A stretch of DNA of 64,000 nt from Prolixibacteraceae bacterium (GTDB lineage: Bacteria; Bacteroidota; Bacteroidia; Bacteroidales; Prolixibacteraceae). Under the pieces are notes generated by a model. It was not told the DNA's origin and searched no databases. It was given only the letters and a program-made list of their open reading frames with translations. The position numbers were made by a program, and so were the translations under genes. Location of the stretch: assembly GCA_028282705.1 (NCBI GenBank), contig JANQHI010000061.1, positions 38,739 to 102,738 on the forward strand. Reading direction: 5' to 3'. Shown piece by piece: positions 46,418 through 58,695 of the stretch (the stretch's first letter is position 1; every line of letters starts with the position of its first letter).

Positions 46418-49400
46418 ATGTATGTAAATACAGAAAAACAGAGGATAAATTTTTCCTCAACGCAAACCAGGTTTGATTACCCTGACTTTTTAGAAGTACA
46501 AGTTAAATCATTTAGGGAATTTTTCCAGTTGGGAACAACTCCCGAGTTAAGGAAGAGTGAAGGATTGTTTGGAGTTTTTGAAGAAAACTTCCCTTTGTCT
46601 GACACAAGGAATAACTTTGTCCTTGAGTTTATTGACTATCAGGTCGATCCACCACGTTATTCCATTGAAGAGTGCATTGAGAGGGGTTTGACATTTAGTG
46701 TGCCGCTTAAGGCAAAATTAAAACTTTACTGTACCGATCCTGAACATGAAGACTTTGATACAGTGGTTCAGGATGTATACCTGGGTACAGTGCCTTATAT
46801 GACTGAGAGGGGAACTTTCATCATCAATGGTGCTGAAAGGGTTATCGTTTCTCAGTTACACCGTTCACCTGGCGTGTTCTTTGGGCATAGCCTGCATGCG
46901 AATGGCACAAAATTGTATTCAGCACGTATCATCCCGTTTAAAGGATCCTGGATTGAATTTGCCACTGACATTAACAGTGTCATGTTCGCCTATATTGACA
47001 GGAAAAAGAAACTTCCTGTAACTACCCTTTTACGTGCTATTGGTTACGAAAGCGATAAAGATATCCTTGAAATATTCAACCTGGCTGATGAAATAAAAGT
47101 CTCAAAATCGGGGCTTAAAAAAGTTGTTGGGCGCAGGTTGGCAGCACGTGTGCTTAAGTCTTGGGTCGAAGATTTTGTTGATGAAGATACAGGTGAAGTA
47201 GTATCTATTGAACGTAACGAAATTATTATTGACCGGGAAACTATAATTGAAGACGATCACATTGAAGAAATTGTTGATTCAGGAGTTAAAACCATCTTGC
47301 TCCACAAGGAAGACCAAAATCAACAGGATTTTGCAATCATATACAATACACTTCAAAAAGATCCTTGTAATTCAGAAAAAGAGGCAGTATTACATATATA
47401 CAGGCAATTACGTAATGCAGAACCACCAGATGAGGCTACTGCGCGTGATGTAATTGACAAATTGTTCTTTTCAGACAAGCGTTATGACCTTGGTGATGTT
47501 GGTCGCTATAGGATTAACAAGAAGCTTGACCTGGAAATTGATATGGACACTAAAGTTTTAACCAAAGAAGATATTATTGAGATTATCAAGTATCTGATCC
47601 AGTTGGTTAATTCAAAAACTGATATTGACGATATTGACCACCTTAGTAATAGGAGGGTACGTACAGTTGGCGAACAAATGTACAACCAATTTGGCGTAGG
47701 TTTGGCAAGGATGGCAAGGACTATCCGTGAAAGGATGAATGTTCGTGATAATGAGGTGTTTACTCCTATTGACCTTATAAATTCAAAAACACTTTCATCA
47801 GTAATTAATTCATTTTTTGGGACAAATGCATTGTCACAATTTATGGATCAAACAAACCCATTGGCAGAAATGACGCACAAACGTCGTATGTCTGCTTTAG
47901 GGCCTGGAGGTTTATCTCGTGAAAGGGCTGGATTTGAAGTTAGGGACGTCCACTATACCCACTATGGAAGGTTATGTCCTATTGAAACCCCTGAAGGTCC
48001 AAATATTGGGTTGATTTCTTCATTATGCGTTTTTGCAAAGATTACTGACCTTGGGTTTATATCAACCCCGTATAGGACGGTTGAAGAAGGAAAAGTTGAC
48101 CTTTCTCCAGAGGGGATCTATTACCTGACTGCCGAAGAGGAAGAAGGGAAAATTATTGCACAAGCAAATGCGCCAATTGATGAAGAAGGAAACTTTGTCA
48201 ATGAAAAGGTAAAGTCAAGGCTTGATGGTGATTATCCTGTGGTAGAAAAAGGGCGTGTAAATTTGATGGATGTTGGTCCAAACCAAATTGCTTCTGTTGC
48301 AGCATCATTGATTTCATTTTTAGAACATGATGATGCAAACCGTGCATTAATGGGATCAAACATGATGCGCCAGGCTGTTCCACTTTTACGCCCTGAAGCC
48401 CCAATTGTTGGTACAGGCTTAGAAGCCAGAGCTGCAAAAGACTCCAGGATATTAATCAAAGCAGATGCTGATGGTATTGTAGAATATGTTGATGCAAACC
48501 AGATCATTGTTCGTTATGATATATCTGAAGACGATCGTTTTGTTAGCTTTGATCCTGAAGTTGTAACCTATGAATTGCCAAAACATAATAAAACAAACCA
48601 AGGGACTACGATAGACCTGAAACCAATTGTTAGAAAAGGGCAACGCATAAAGGCAGGGCAAGTATTAACAGAAGGATATGCAACCCAAAATGGGGAATTG
48701 GCATTAGGGCGGAACCTTATGGTTGCTTTTATGCCATGGCAAGGGTATAACTATGAGGATGCTATTGTAATATCAGAAAAAATTGTTAGGGAAGATATAT
48801 TTACTTCAATCCATGTTGATGAATATAGCCTGGAGGTGCGTGACACCAAACGTGGGGTAGAAGAATTTACATCAGATATACCTAATGTAAGTGAAGAAGC
48901 AACCAGGAACCTTGATGAAAATGGTTTGATAAGGATTGGTGCTAATGTGCAACCTGGAGATATCCTTATTGGGAAAATTACTCCAAAAGGAGAATCTGAC
49001 CCTTCTCCTGAAGAAAAACTTCTTAGGGCAATCTTTGGAGACAAAGCAGGTGACGTTAAAGATGCTTCACTGAAAGCTCCTCCATCTTTGGCAGGGGTCG
49101 TTATTGATAAAAAACTTTTCTCAAGGGTAGTAAAAGAGAAAAAAGGGAAGTTAGCTACAAAATCATTATTGGAGCAAATTGATGAAAAATTTGACCTGGA
49201 TGTAGCTGCATTAAAAGCAAAACTTGAGGATAAATTGTTCTCATTGGTGACTGGGAAAACTTCTCAGGGAGTGAAAGACTACTATGGAGCTGAAGTGATT
49301 AGTAAAGGTGTTAAATTTACTTTGAAACAACTTCAGGAAATTGATTACCTAAATATCAATCCAAATAAATGGACAACTGATAAGTCTAAAAATGAGATGA

Positions 49401-50230
49401 TATTTAAGTTGGTGAACAATTTCATCATGAAATATAAAGAAGCCGAGGCTGTTTCGCGCAGAGAGCGTTATAATGTAACCATTGGTGACGAGTTGCCAGC
49501 AGGTATTATCCAATTGGCTAAAGTTTACATAGCCAAAAAACGTAAATTAGCAATTGGCGATAAAATGGCAGGACGCCATGGTAACAAAGGTATTGTGTCA
49601 AGGGTTGTTCGTGAAGAGGATATGCCATTTTTAGCTGATGGGACTCCTGTTGACATTGTATTAAACCCACTAGGTGTACCTTCAAGGATGAACCTTGGGC
49701 AAATTTATGAAACAGTATTAGGATGGGCAGGAAAAGAACTTGGGCTAACATTTGCTACCCCAATTTTTGATGGTGCATCGCTTGAGCAGATCACAGAATA
49801 TACTGAGAAAGCATCTGTTCCCAGGTTTGGGAAAACACTGTTACATAATGGAGAAACAGGGCAGCCATTTGACCAACCAGCTACTGTTGGAATCATTTAT
49901 ATGATGAAACTAGGGCACATGGTTGAAGATAAAATGCATGCCCGTTCAATTGGTCCATATTCATTGATTACACAGCAACCTCTTGGTGGTAAAGCACAAT
50001 TTGGTGGGCAGCGTTTTGGTGAAATGGAAGTTTGGGCTCTTGAAGCATTTGGTGCTTCACATATCCTACAGGAAATACTTACTGTAAAATCTGATGATGT
50101 GATGGGTAGGGCAAAAGCCTATGAGTCTATTGTTAAAGGCGAACCAATGCCTCAACCAGGAATTCCTGAATCCCTTAATGTGTTGTTACACGAATTAAGA
50201 GGGCTAGGACTTAGTGTTAGAATGGAATAA
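46418..50230 (+). CDS. rpoB: DNA-directed RNA polymerase subunit beta
   Basis: 1270-aa core polymerase subunit. The rifampicin region [20 protein letters not shown] and [13 protein letters not shown] is intact with no known resistance substitution obvious at the central residues. [15 protein letters not shown] near the active site and the C-terminal [20 protein letters not shown] are typical. The length fits Bacteroidota. It is separated from rplL by the attenuator-type hairpin and followed by rpoC after 56 bp. Confidence 0.98.
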   Translation: MYVNTEKQRINFSSTQTRFDYPDFLEVQVKSFREFFQLGTTPELRKSEGLFGVFEENFPLSDTRNNFVLEFIDYQVDPPRYSIEECIERGLTFSVPLKAKLKLYCTDPEHEDFDTVVQDVYLGTVPYMTERGTFIINGAERVIVSQLHRSPGVFFGHSLHANGTKLYSARIIPFKGSWIEFATDINSVMFAYIDRKKKLPVTTLLRAIGYESDKDILEIFNLADEIKVSKSGLKKVVGRRLAARVLKSWVEDFVDEDTGEVVSIERNEIIIDRETIIEDDHIEEIVDSGVKTILLHKEDQNQQDFAIIYNTLQKDPCNSEKEAVLHIYRQLRNAEPPDEATARDVIDKLFFSDKRYDLGDVGRYRINKKLDLEIDMDTKVLTKEDIIEIIKYLIQLVNSKTDIDDIDHLSNRRVRTVGEQMYNQFGVGLARMARTIRERMNVRDNEVFTPIDLINSKTLSSVINSFFGTNALSQFMDQTNPLAEMTHKRRMSALGPGGLSRERAGFEVRDVHYTHYGRLCPIETPEGPNIGLISSLCVFAKITDLGFISTPYRTVEEGKVDLSPEGIYYLTAEEEEGKIIAQANAPIDEEGNFVNEKVKSRLDGDYPVVEKGRVNLMDVGPNQIASVAASLISFLEHDDANRALMGSNMMRQAVPLLRPEAPIVGTGLEARAAKDSRILIKADADGIVEYVDANQIIVRYDISEDDRFVSFDPEVVTYELPKHNKTNQGTTIDLKPIVRKGQRIKAGQVLTEGYATQNGELALGRNLMVAFMPWQGYNYEDAIVISEKIVREDIFTSIHVDEYSLEVRDTKRGVEEFTSDIPNVSEEATRNLDENGLIRIGANVQPGDILIGKITPKGESDPSPEEKLLRAIFGDKAGDVKDASLKAPPSLAGVVIDKKLFSRVVKEKKGKLATKSLLEQIDEKFDLDVAALKAKLEDKLFSLVTGKTSQGVKDYYGAEVISKGVKFTLKQLQEIDYLNINPNKWTTDKSKNEMIFKLVNNFIMKYKEAEAVSRRERYNVTIGDELPAGIIQLAKVYIAKKRKLAIGDKMAGRHGNKGIVSRVVREEDMPFLADGTPVDIVLNPLGVPSRMNLGQIYETVLGWAGKELGLTFATPIFDGASLEQITEYTEKASVPRFGKTLLHNGETGQPFDQPATVGIIYMMKLGHMVEDKMHARSIGPYSLITQQPLGGKAQFGGQRFGEMEVWALEAFGASHILQEILTVKSDDVMGRAKAYESIVKGEPMPQPGIPESLNVLLHELRGLGLSVRME

Positions 50231-50286
50231 TACGTTGAACCAAGATTATGAAGGTTCTGTTATAAAAATATTAATAACCTTATTCT

Positions 50287-53200
50287 ATGGCATTTAGAAA
50301 AGATGTAAAAGCAAAAAGTAATTTCGCTAAAGTTTCCATTAGTTTAGCCTCTCCTGAAGAGATATTGGAAAGGTCGTTTGGTGAAGTTCTAAAGCCAGAA
50401 ACCATAAACTACAGGACATATAAACCTGAACGTGACGGTTTGTTTTGTGAGAGGATTTTCGGCCCTGTAAAAGATTATGAGTGTCATTGTGGTAAATATA
50501 AACGTATTCGTTACAAAGGGATAGTTTGTGACCGTTGTGGTGTTGAGGTAACTGAGAAAAAAGTCAGGCGCGAAAGGATGGGGCACATTTCCCTGGTTGT
50601 CCCTGTTGCACATATTTGGTATTTTAAATCACTGCCAAATAAAATTGGATACCTGCTAGGTTTACCAACCAAAAAATTAGATACCATTATTTATTACGAA
50701 CGTTATGTTGTAATAAACCCAGGGGTGAAAGCAACTGATGGTATCAAAACACTCGATTTTCTGACAGAAGAGGAATACCTGGATATCCTGGATACTCTTC
50801 CAAAAGATAACTACCTGCTTGATGACGATGACCCTAATAAGTTCATCGCAAAAATGGGTGCAGAAGCTTTGTATGATTTATTGATGAGGATTGAGCTAGA
50901 TGATTTATCATACACTTTAAGGCATAAAGCAAATACTGAAACTTCTCAGCAACGCAAAAATGAAGCACTTAAACGCCTTCAGGTTGTTGAGGCATTTAGG
51001 GCGAGCAAAAACCTTAACCGCCCTGAGTGGATGATTGTGCGTGTTGTACCTGTAATACCTCCTGATTTGCGTCCATTAGTTCCACTAGATGGTGGGCGTT
51101 TTGCAACATCAGATTTAAATGACCTGTATAGGAGGGTAATTATTCGTAACAACAGGTTAAAAAGGCTTATTGAAATCAAAGCTCCTGAGGTAATATTACG
51201 TAATGAAAAGCGTATGTTGCAGGAAGCTGTTGATTCATTATTTGATAATTCGCGTAAAGCCAATGCTGTTAAAACAGAAAACAACAGGGCGTTAAAATCA
51301 TTATCTGATAGTTTGAAAGGTAAACAAGGCCGTTTCCGCCAAAACTTGTTAGGTAAGCGTGTTGATTATTCTGCTCGTTCTGTTATTGTGGTGGGTCCTA
51401 AGTTGAGGTTACATGAATGTGGGCTTCCTAAAAATATGGCTGCTGAATTATACAAACCTTTTGTGATCAGGAAATTGATTGAAAGAGGTATTGTAAAAAC
51501 AGTAAAATCAGCTAAAAAAATTGTAGACAGGAAAGACCCTGTTGTTTGGGAGATCCTTGAAAATGTATTAAAAGGGCATCCTGTATTATTGAACAGGGCA
51601 CCCACACTGCATAGATTGTCTATCCAGGCATTCCAGCCTGTATTAATTGAGGGTAAAGCAATTCAGTTACACCCTCTTGTTTGTACTGGGTTTAATGCTG
51701 ACTTTGATGGTGACCAAATGGCAGTGCATTTACCACTTGGAAATGCCGCAATATTAGAAGCTCAGTTACTGATGCTTTCTTCTCACAACTTGCTTAACCC
51801 TGCTAATGGTGCACCAATTACAGTCCCATCACAGGATATGGTTCTTGGGCTTTATTATATGACCAAACCACGTAAAGGGTCAGCAAGTGAAGGGACAACT
51901 TTCTATTCTCCTGAAGAGGTTATTATAGCTCATAATGAAGGAGTAGTTGAGATGCACTCCATCATTAAAGTGAAGGTAGAAGATGTTGACGAAAATGGTG
52001 AGTACTTCAACCATATCATTGAGACCACTGTTGGAAGGGTTCTATTTAATGAATTTGTACCAAGAGAGGCAGGATTTATAAATCAACTTCTTACAAAAAA
52101 ATCGTTAAGGAATATTATCTCAGATGTGTTCAAGGTGAGTGGTAACGCAACAACAGTTGCCTTCCTTGATGCAATCAAAAACTTGGGATATAATATGGCA
52201 TATAGAGGTGGGTTATCATTCAACCTTGATGATGTTATTATTCCTGAAGATAAACGCTCGATTGTTGGAGAAGGGTACAATGAAGTTGAAGAGGTAATGT
52301 CTAACTATAACATGGGATTCATTACCAACAATGAAAGATATAACCAGGTTATTGATATCTGGACACATGCTAACTCAAAGTTAACCCAATCAGTAATGAA
52401 AACACTGAGTACTGATAAACAAGGGTTTAACTCTGTGTATATGATGCTAGATTCTGGTGCTCGTGGTTCAAAAGAGCAAATTCGCCAGTTATGTGGGATG
52501 AGGGGGTTGATGGCAAAACCACAAAAGTCTGGTTCTACAGGTTCTCAGATTATTGAAAACCCGATTTTGGCAAACTTTAAAGAAGGGCTGTCAGTACTTG
52601 AGTACTTCATCTCAACTCATGGGGCGCGTAAAGGTTTGGCAGATACTGCATTGAAAACCGCTGATGCTGGGTACCTGACACGTCGTTTGGTTGATGTGGC
52701 ACAAGATGTTATTATTTCTGAGCCTGATTGTGGCACATTGAGAGGGATTGTAGCAACAGCTGTAAAGAACAATGAAGAAATTGTAGCTTCACTTTCTGAG
52801 CGTATTTTGGGCCGAATTTCAGTACACGATATTTTCCATCCATTGAATGGGGAACTGATTGTTAAGTCTGGTGAAGAAATTGATGAGCATATTGCTCAAA
52901 TAATTGAAAGTTCACCTATTGAAAGCGTGGAAATACGTTCAGTACTTACATGTGAAGCTGAAGTTGGTGTATGTTCAAAATGTTATGGAAGGAACCTTGC
53001 TACAGGAAAGCAAGTTCAAAAAGGTGAATCTGTTGGGGTCATTGCTGCCCAATCAATTGGAGAACCTGGAACACAGCTTACTCTGAGGACTTTTCATGTT
53101 GGTGGTATTGCAGGAAACATTTCAGCACAATCAACAGTAGAGTCAAAATATGATGGCTATGCTGAGATTGAAGAACTTAGGACAGTTGAATTTAAAGATG

Positions 53201-54561
53201 AAGATGGAAGCAAGGTTAATATAGTTGTTAGCCGTCTAGCTGAACTGAAGATCATTGATAAAAATACCAATATCCCACTGTCAACCCATCCAATTTCATA
53301 TGGTTCAAAACTATATATTAAAAATGGCGATGAGGTTTCAAAAGGGCAGTTAATTTGTGAATGGGATCCATATAATGGTGTTATCATCACTGAATATGAT
53401 GGTACTGTTGAGTTTGAAAATATGATTGAAGGGGTTACCTTCCGTGAAGAATCAGACGAGCAGACTGGGTATAATGAAATGGTGATCATAGAAACCAGGG
53501 ATAAAACTAAGAATGCTACCCTAAAAATAATGGATGCCAAGGGAGAGCTTATCCGCTCATATAACCTGCCTGTTGGAGGCCATATGGCTGTACGGGATAA
53601 AGAAAAGGTTAAAGCAGGGCAGATCTTGGTTAAAATTCCAAGGGCAGCAGGTAAAGCTGGTGATATCACTGGTGGCCTTCCACGTGTAACTGAATTGTTT
53701 GAGGCAAGGAATCCTTCAAACCCTGCAGTTGTTTCTGAAATTGATGGTGAAGTTTCTTTAGGTAAGATCAAGCGTGGTAACAGGGAGATCATTATTACAT
53801 CTAAAACTGATGATGTTAAGAAATACCTGGTACCTCTTTCTAAACAGATATTAGTCCAGGAGAATGACTATATCAGAGCTGGTACCCCTCTGTCTGATGG
53901 GGCAACCACACCTTCTGATATCTTAGCAATTAAAGGACCCACTGCTGTTCAGGAATATATCCTTAATGAAGTGCAGGATGTGTATAGGATGCAGGGTGTG
54001 AAAATCAATGATAAACACTATGAGGTGATCATCAGGCAGATGATGCGCAAGGTGGAAATTGTTGACCCGGGTGATACCAGGTTCCTTGAAAAACAAATTG
54101 TGGATAAAAATGACTTCTTGCAAGAGAATGACTGGATTTATAACAAGAAAGTTGTTGTAGATCCTAGTGATTCAAATGAGTATAAAGCAGGGCAGATCAT
54201 TTCTGCAAGGAAGCTGAGGGATGAGAATTCTGTACTTAGGAGGAAAGACAAGAAGTTGATTGAATCAAGGGATGCTATCCCAGCAACTTCAAGCCAGATA
54301 CTTCAGGGTATTACAAGAGCAGCACTGCAAACAAGGAGTTGGCTTTCAGCAGCTTCATTCCAGGAAACAACAAAAGTACTGAATGAGGCAGCAATCCAGG
54401 GTAAAACTGATTACCTGGATGGGTTGAAAGAAAATGTGATTTGTGGGCACCTGATACCTGCTGGTACCGGGTTGAAGGAATACAAGAACATTGTGGTTGG
54501 CTCTAAATCAGAGTATGACCAGCTTGTTGAGCGCAAAGAGTATGAAGGTTATATAAAATAA
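50287..54561 (+). CDS. rpoC: DNA-directed RNA polymerase subunit beta'
   Basis: 1424-aa core polymerase subunit. The N-terminal zinc site is [20 protein letters not shown], the catalytic Mg2+ motif [16 protein letters not shown], and the second zinc site involves the CGTLRG and [13 protein letters not shown] cysteines. The bridge-helix/trigger-loop region includes [17 protein letters not shown]. The C-terminus ends in the family-typical part. DUF3467 follows directly. Confidence 0.98.
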   Translation: MAFRKDVKAKSNFAKVSISLASPEEILERSFGEVLKPETINYRTYKPERDGLFCERIFGPVKDYECHCGKYKRIRYKGIVCDRCGVEVTEKKVRRERMGHISLVVPVAHIWYFKSLPNKIGYLLGLPTKKLDTIIYYERYVVINPGVKATDGIKTLDFLTEEEYLDILDTLPKDNYLLDDDDPNKFIAKMGAEALYDLLMRIELDDLSYTLRHKANTETSQQRKNEALKRLQVVEAFRASKNLNRPEWMIVRVVPVIPPDLRPLVPLDGGRFATSDLNDLYRRVIIRNNRLKRLIEIKAPEVILRNEKRMLQEAVDSLFDNSRKANAVKTENNRALKSLSDSLKGKQGRFRQNLLGKRVDYSARSVIVVGPKLRLHECGLPKNMAAELYKPFVIRKLIERGIVKTVKSAKKIVDRKDPVVWEILENVLKGHPVLLNRAPTLHRLSIQAFQPVLIEGKAIQLHPLVCTGFNADFDGDQMAVHLPLGNAAILEAQLLMLSSHNLLNPANGAPITVPSQDMVLGLYYMTKPRKGSASEGTTFYSPEEVIIAHNEGVVEMHSIIKVKVEDVDENGEYFNHIIETTVGRVLFNEFVPREAGFINQLLTKKSLRNIISDVFKVSGNATTVAFLDAIKNLGYNMAYRGGLSFNLDDVIIPEDKRSIVGEGYNEVEEVMSNYNMGFITNNERYNQVIDIWTHANSKLTQSVMKTLSTDKQGFNSVYMMLDSGARGSKEQIRQLCGMRGLMAKPQKSGSTGSQIIENPILANFKEGLSVLEYFISTHGARKGLADTALKTADAGYLTRRLVDVAQDVIISEPDCGTLRGIVATAVKNNEEIVASLSERILGRISVHDIFHPLNGELIVKSGEEIDEHIAQIIESSPIESVEIRSVLTCEAEVGVCSKCYGRNLATGKQVQKGESVGVIAAQSIGEPGTQLTLRTFHVGGIAGNISAQSTVESKYDGYAEIEELRTVEFKDEDGSKVNIVVSRLAELKIIDKNTNIPLSTHPISYGSKLYIKNGDEVSKGQLICEWDPYNGVIITEYDGTVEFENMIEGVTFREESDEQTGYNEMVIIETRDKTKNATLKIMDAKGELIRSYNLPVGGHMAVRDKEKVKAGQILVKIPRAAGKAGDITGGLPRVTELFEARNPSNPAVVSEIDGEVSLGKIKRGNREIIITSKTDDVKKYLVPLSKQILVQENDYIRAGTPLSDGATTPSDILAIKGPTAVQEYILNEVQDVYRMQGVKINDKHYEVIIRQMMRKVEIVDPGDTRFLEKQIVDKNDFLQENDWIYNKKVVVDPSDSNEYKAGQIISARKLRDENSVLRRKDKKLIESRDAIPATSSQILQGITRAALQTRSWLSAASFQETTKVLNEAAIQGKTDYLDGLKENVICGHLIPAGTGLKEYKNIVVGSKSEYDQLVERKEYEGYIK

Positions 54562-54570
54562 TTGGATGCC

Positions 54571-54900
54571 ATGGACGAAAAACAAAAACAACAAGGAAAC
54601 CAAATTAATATTGAATTGAGTGAAGATGTAGCCCAAGGGGTTTATTCAAACCTGGCTGTTATTACCCACTCAAGTTCAGAATTTGTAGTTGATTTTGTTA
54701 GGATCATGCCTGGCGTTCCTAAGGCAAACGTGAAATCCAGGATTATTTTAACACCAGAACATGCCAAGAGGTTGTTATCTGCTTTGCAAGATAATGTAAA
54801 AAAATATGAAGCTATTCATGGACCAATAAAAGTATCAAAAGGAGGACCAGACTCAATGGCAACCCCAATGAATTTTGGAGGTCCTGTTGGGCAAGCATAA
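54571..54900 (+). CDS. DUF3467 family protein
   Basis: 109-aa small protein with the DUF3467 pattern: INIELSEDVAQGVYSNLAVI, then EFVVDFVRIMPGVPKANVKSRIILTPEH and a C-terminal helix. Function is unknown; the gene is commonly found directly after rpoC in Bacteroidota, as here (9 bp after the rpoC stop), and probably shares its transcript. The ATG at 54571 is preferred over the TTG at 54562. Confidence 0.88.
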   Translation: MDEKQKQQGNQINIELSEDVAQGVYSNLAVITHSSSEFVVDFVRIMPGVPKANVKSRIILTPEHAKRLLSALQDNVKKYEAIHGPIKVSKGGPDSMATPMNFGGPVGQA

Positions 54901-54923
54901 ATTATTATTGCATAATAAATGGA

Positions 54924-54953
54924 AGCTCTGTTTTTTAAACAGGGCTTTTTTTT
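54924..54953 (+). terminator. rho-independent terminator of the rpoBC-DUF3467 transcript
   Basis: A 10-bp stem with one T-G pair (54924-54933 with 54937-54946, 3-nt loop) is followed by seven T residues, 24 bp after the DUF3467 stop. Confidence 0.9.
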
Positions 54954-55069
54954 GCTTAAATGTCCTAAAAAACATCTTTAAACTTCTTGATTTGGTTAGG
55001 ATAAGTAATATTAAATCTCGAAGATTATTATTTATCTTTGAAACTAAGACTGAAAAATGTTATCTAAAT

Positions 55070-55711
55070 ATGTTAAACATAAAAATTCATTTATTAATAT
55101 TCCTTTTTGTAGGTGTAATTCTTTTTTCCTGTGGATTCTTTGAAAAAGATATACCCAAAGAAAAAAAGATTCTAGATTTAAAACCTGATAAATTCTCTGG
55201 GAAAGATGTCTCAATTTGCAGTAGATCAACCTCAAATCTAGGAGATATTGAATGGATGCAAAATATGGCGTGGGTTGGTTATGGTGATGAATATTGGCGT
55301 AGTTTAATAGAGTTTATTGATATTAAAAAAGTATCAAAACACGCAGTAGTAGATTCAGCTACTTTGGTTCTACATTATGGGGATAGTTATCATTTGGATG
55401 GCTCAGTAGGTGAAAATCAATGCCAAATACATTTAGTTACTGAGAATTGGGATGAATATACAATCAATTGGAAAAATCAGCCTTCCTATTCTTTAGATCA
55501 TTCAGTGGTAATTGATACGAATAACGATTTTGATTCAATTAAAGTTGATGTTACAAATCTTATTCAACTGAGTATTTCAAATGCAGAAATGTACCATGGA
55601 TTTCTAATAAAACTTGTAAATGAAGATCCAATTTGTTCAATGGTGTTTTACTCAAGTGACAGGAAGGATCAAACAAAACATCCAAAACTAACCGTATATT
55701 ACAAAGAATAA
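55070..55711 (+). CDS. lipoprotein with a DNRLRE-type beta domain
   Basis: 213 aa. The N-terminus MLNIKIHLLIFLFVGVILFS followed by Cys21 is a lipoprotein signal. The mature part resembles the DNRLRE/CBM96-like beta-sandwich: SLIEFIDIKKVSKHAVVDSA (one strand pair), then VTENWDEYTINWKNQPS, KVDVTNLIQL and FYSSDRKDQTKHPKLTVYY, the typical order of the family. Such domains occur in surface or adhesion proteins. It is short and stands alone after the rpoC terminator. An in-frame upstream ATG at 54875 overlaps DUF3467 and is not credible. Function is unknown. Confidence 0.75.
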   Translation: MLNIKIHLLIFLFVGVILFSCGFFEKDIPKEKKILDLKPDKFSGKDVSICSRSTSNLGDIEWMQNMAWVGYGDEYWRSLIEFIDIKKVSKHAVVDSATLVLHYGDSYHLDGSVGENQCQIHLVTENWDEYTINWKNQPSYSLDHSVVIDTNNDFDSIKVDVTNLIQLSISNAEMYHGFLIKLVNEDPICSMVFYSSDRKDQTKHPKLTVYYKE

Positions 55712-55725
55712 ACAAACCTACAATT

Positions 55726-55752
55726 ATTCCCCCTTTTTAGAAGAGGGGGAAT
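55726..55752. terminator. hairpin after the DNRLRE lipoprotein gene
   Basis: An 8-bp stem ATTCCCCC/GGGGGAAT with an 11-nt loop lies 14 bp after the lipoprotein stop. There is no T run, so termination is uncertain. Confidence 0.4.
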
Positions 55753-55859
55753 AAGGGGGATTAAACATCAATATAATCAAATTTGTCTTTCAAGTATTTT
55801 GGGCTAAAACCGTTCTTTAATTTAGAATACTATCTTTAAATAATCTAAATGAGATAAGA

Positions 55860-57560
55860 ATGAACAGCCTTTTTCTAACAGTCTTAGCTTTTATTGGATA
55901 TATTATTGCATATAAGGTATATGGAAAATTCTTGGGATCAAAGATTTTTGCGTTATCCAATAAAAACAAAATGCCCTCTTCTGAGTTGAATGATGGTATA
56001 GACTATGTACCTTCAAAAAAGAACATCATTTTTGGGCATCACTTTACTACCATTGCTGGGATTGGTCCCATTGTAGGGCCTGCCATTGGTATCATTTGGG
56101 GATGGCTGCCTGCATTTATCTGGGTTTTTGTGGGGGCAATTTTTATGGGAGGCCTGCACGATTTTTCTACACTGATAATTTCAGCAAGAAATAAAGGAAA
56201 AACCATTGGCGACCTTTCAGGAAACATTATCCACCCATCAGTGAGGTATGTTTTCCAGTTCATCATGCAGCTTTTATTATTGATTGTCCTGGCTGTATTT
56301 GCCATGATAGTAGGTGTGCTTTTTGATAAGTACCCACAAGCAGTAATCCCTGTTTGGGTTGAAATCCCTATTGCTATTTGGTTAGGTAGGCAGGTAGCAA
56401 AAGGAAAAAGTGACTTGCTGTATTCTATCATAGCCTTGGTTTTATTATATCTCTCCATTTTGGCAAGTGTCTATTACCTGCCTCCTGTAATAATGCCTCC
56501 CATCATGGGGTCATCAGTAATAACCTGGGCTATTATTTTATATGTATATGCATTTTTTGCTTCAACAATGCCAGTACAAAAATTACTGCAGCCAAGGGAC
56601 TATATTAACTCTCACCAATTGGTCATAGCCATTGTAATGATCATAATTGGGTTATTGGTAGCCCATCCAGTAATTACTGCTCCTGCCATAAACCAGGAAG
56701 CTTTTTCTTCAAATGAAGTCCCTGCTTTGATGCCCCTTATGTTTATAACCATTGCATGTGGAGCCATATCAGGGTTCCATTCATTGGCAAGTACAGGTAC
56801 AACTGTCAAGCAAGTTCAGAAAGAAAAACATACATTGTTTATTGGATATGGAGGTATGTTGCTTGAGAGTTTCCTTGCAGTGTTAGTATTGATGGCTATT
56901 GCTGGAGGGTTAGGTTTGGGGTTAAGCCATGAAGGAGAATTGCTAAAAGGGGCTGATGCTTTCCATGCCCACTACCATTCATGGGCAACAGCTTCAGGCT
57001 TGGGTGCAAAATTGGAAGCTTTTATTGTAGGAAGTGCCAACCTTCTGAATAGTTATGGTATCCCCCTGGAATTGGGTGAAGCCATCATTGCTGTCTTTAT
57101 TGTAAGTTTTGCCAATACCACCCTTGATTCTTCATGCAGGATACAAAGGCTTTCCCTTCAGGAAATTTTCAAAAATAAAGATGGTGAGATAAAGAAACCT
57201 GTAAACAATAGGTATGTGGCTACATTTATTGTGGTTGGGGCAGCTGCCATATTAACATTCCTGCAACCTGGTGCAAAAGGAGCTTTGTTGCTTTGGCCAC
57301 TTTTTGGGGCACTAAACCAACTGGTAGCAGCCCTGGCTCTTGGAGTAGTAGCCATTTATCTTCTTCTTAAAAAGAAAAATCCAATCTATGCTATTATCCC
57401 AATGGTATTTGTTTTGATAATGACTATTTGGGCTATGATAAATAACTTGATGTCTTTCCTACAAGATAAAAATTATATATTGGCCGTAATTTCAGTTTTG
57501 ATAATAACTTTAACCAATTGGTTGCTTGTTGTAGGAAGTAAGGTACTTTTTAGGAAATAG
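55860..57560 (+). CDS. cstA: carbon starvation protein A-type transporter (CstA)
   Basis: 566-aa polytopic inner-membrane protein of the CstA family, known as peptide or pyruvate transporters. The start FLTVLAFIGYIIAYKVYGKFLGSK, the IDYVPSKKNIIFGHHF segment and GAISGFHSLASTGTT are typical, with about 15 hydrophobic segments. The length is shorter than E. coli CstA (about 700) but usual for Bacteroidota. It is a single gene flanked by intergenic gaps. Confidence 0.92.
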   Translation: MNSLFLTVLAFIGYIIAYKVYGKFLGSKIFALSNKNKMPSSELNDGIDYVPSKKNIIFGHHFTTIAGIGPIVGPAIGIIWGWLPAFIWVFVGAIFMGGLHDFSTLIISARNKGKTIGDLSGNIIHPSVRYVFQFIMQLLLLIVLAVFAMIVGVLFDKYPQAVIPVWVEIPIAIWLGRQVAKGKSDLLYSIIALVLLYLSILASVYYLPPVIMPPIMGSSVITWAIILYVYAFFASTMPVQKLLQPRDYINSHQLVIAIVMIIIGLLVAHPVITAPAINQEAFSSNEVPALMPLMFITIACGAISGFHSLASTGTTVKQVQKEKHTLFIGYGGMLLESFLAVLVLMAIAGGLGLGLSHEGELLKGADAFHAHYHSWATASGLGAKLEAFIVGSANLLNSYGIPLELGEAIIAVFIVSFANTTLDSSCRIQRLSLQEIFKNKDGEIKKPVNNRYVATFIVVGAAAILTFLQPGAKGALLLWPLFGALNQLVAALALGVVAIYLLLKKKNPIYAIIPMVFVLIMTIWAMINNLMSFLQDKNYILAVISVLIITLTNWLLVVGSKVLFRK

Positions 57561-57924
57561 GAATCAATATGATTTCTTTATCATAGAAATGAAGTTGATT
57601 TAGCTTTTTCTTAATTAAAATAAATCTAAATAGTTATTGCCTATTTTAATCTTGAAAAATAGAAAAAATGGGTAAATTATTCCAATCACTTGTGAGGCCA
57701 GTAATTACAGCACAATTTTTTTAAAGAAGGAGGCAATTAACATTTATTAGCATTTCAGCAACAGGTTCAACATGGTAAAGCACTTTGTTTCTTTAGGTTC
57801 TGTTTATATATTTGTCATCCTAAAATTTAAAGATACAGGTAAAGAAGGATTTAGCAATTAGTTAAATACTTTTACTATTTTTGGTTTTACCAAAAATGAA
57901 TTTCAAAAATCAAATAGTATACAC
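57561..57924. other. gap upstream of the etf operon
   Basis: 364 bp between cstA and etfB. It is AT-rich and holds the candidate TATTTTTG promoter box (57876-57883) and a short palindrome close to etfB. A reading frame from 57668 codes only 18 residues and is not credible. I see no RNA gene. Confidence 0.4.
57878..57896. promoter_or_regulatory. palindrome overlapping the putative etf promoter, candidate operator
   Basis: TTTTTGGT (57878-57885) and ACCAAAAA (57889-57896) form a perfect 8-bp inverted repeat with a 3-nt spacer. It overlaps a possible -7 box TATTTTTG (57876-57883) and ends 28 bp before the etfB ATG, a good position for a repressor site. Confidence 0.4.
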
Positions 57925-58674
57925 ATGAAGTTAGTAGTATGTTTAGGGAATGTACCTGATACCACCACCAAAGTAAAGTTTGGTGATGATGGCACTGCAT
58001 TCGACAAGACAGGTGTACAATGGATAATAAATCCTTGGGATGAGTTGGCTTTAACCAGGGCCATGGAATTAAAAGAAGATGCTGGCAATGCTGTTAGCTC
58101 TGTTACATTAATTACAGTAGGGCCTAAAGAGGCAGAACCAACCATGCGCAAAGCATTGGCAATTGGTGCTGATGATGCAATTCGTGTAAATGCAGAACCA
58201 ACTGATGCATACACAGTGGCATCTCAATTGGCAGGTGTGATCAAAGAAAAAGGGTTTGACCTGGTAATGTGTGGTATTGAATCAAGTGATTATAATGGTG
58301 CAGCAGTTGGTAGCATGGTAGCTGAGTTCCTTGAACTCCCTTCTGTTTCAGCCGTGTCAGGAATGTCAATAGCTGGAGAAGAAGTTGAAATGACTCGTGA
58401 TATTGATGGTGGGAAAGAAATAGTTTCAGTTCAAACACCATTTGTGGCTGTTGTGCAGAAAGGGATAACCAAAGAACCCAGGATTCCTGCAATGCGTGGG
58501 ATTATGATGGCACGCAAAAAACCTCTTGCAGTGGTTGAACCTACCCAGGTTGATGCATTAACTGATTTTACAAAATTTGAACTTCCACAACCAAAAGCTC
58601 CATGTAAGATGGTTGACCCTGAAAATGTGGCTGAATTGGTTGAGTTTTTACAAAATGAAGCTAAAGTTTTATAG
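57925..58674 (+). CDS. etfB: electron transfer flavoprotein subunit beta
   Basis: 249-aa ETF small subunit (MKLVVCLGNVPDTTTKVKF; GIESSDYNGAAVGSMVAEFL; EPRIPAMRGIMMARKKPL). With EtfA it accepts electrons from acyl-CoA dehydrogenases. It is the first gene of a five-gene run: etfA follows by 21 bp, then the FeS membrane protein, the CCG protein and an acyl-CoA dehydrogenase. Confidence 0.95.
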   Translation: MKLVVCLGNVPDTTTKVKFGDDGTAFDKTGVQWIINPWDELALTRAMELKEDAGNAVSSVTLITVGPKEAEPTMRKALAIGADDAIRVNAEPTDAYTVASQLAGVIKEKGFDLVMCGIESSDYNGAAVGSMVAEFLELPSVSAVSGMSIAGEEVEMTRDIDGGKEIVSVQTPFVAVVQKGITKEPRIPAMRGIMMARKKPLAVVEPTQVDALTDFTKFELPQPKAPCKMVDPENVAELVEFLQNEAKVL

Positions 58675-58695
58675 TAACACGCAAAATTTGAAATT

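Noticed and set aside
54875..55069. 65-codon N-terminal extension of the DNRLRE lipoprotein frame
   Set aside because: It overlaps the DUF3467 gene and the rpoC-operon terminator and would bury the lipoprotein signal peptide.
57668..57724. 18-codon ORF between cstA and etfB
   Set aside because: Too short, no signal peptide or motif; expected by chance.
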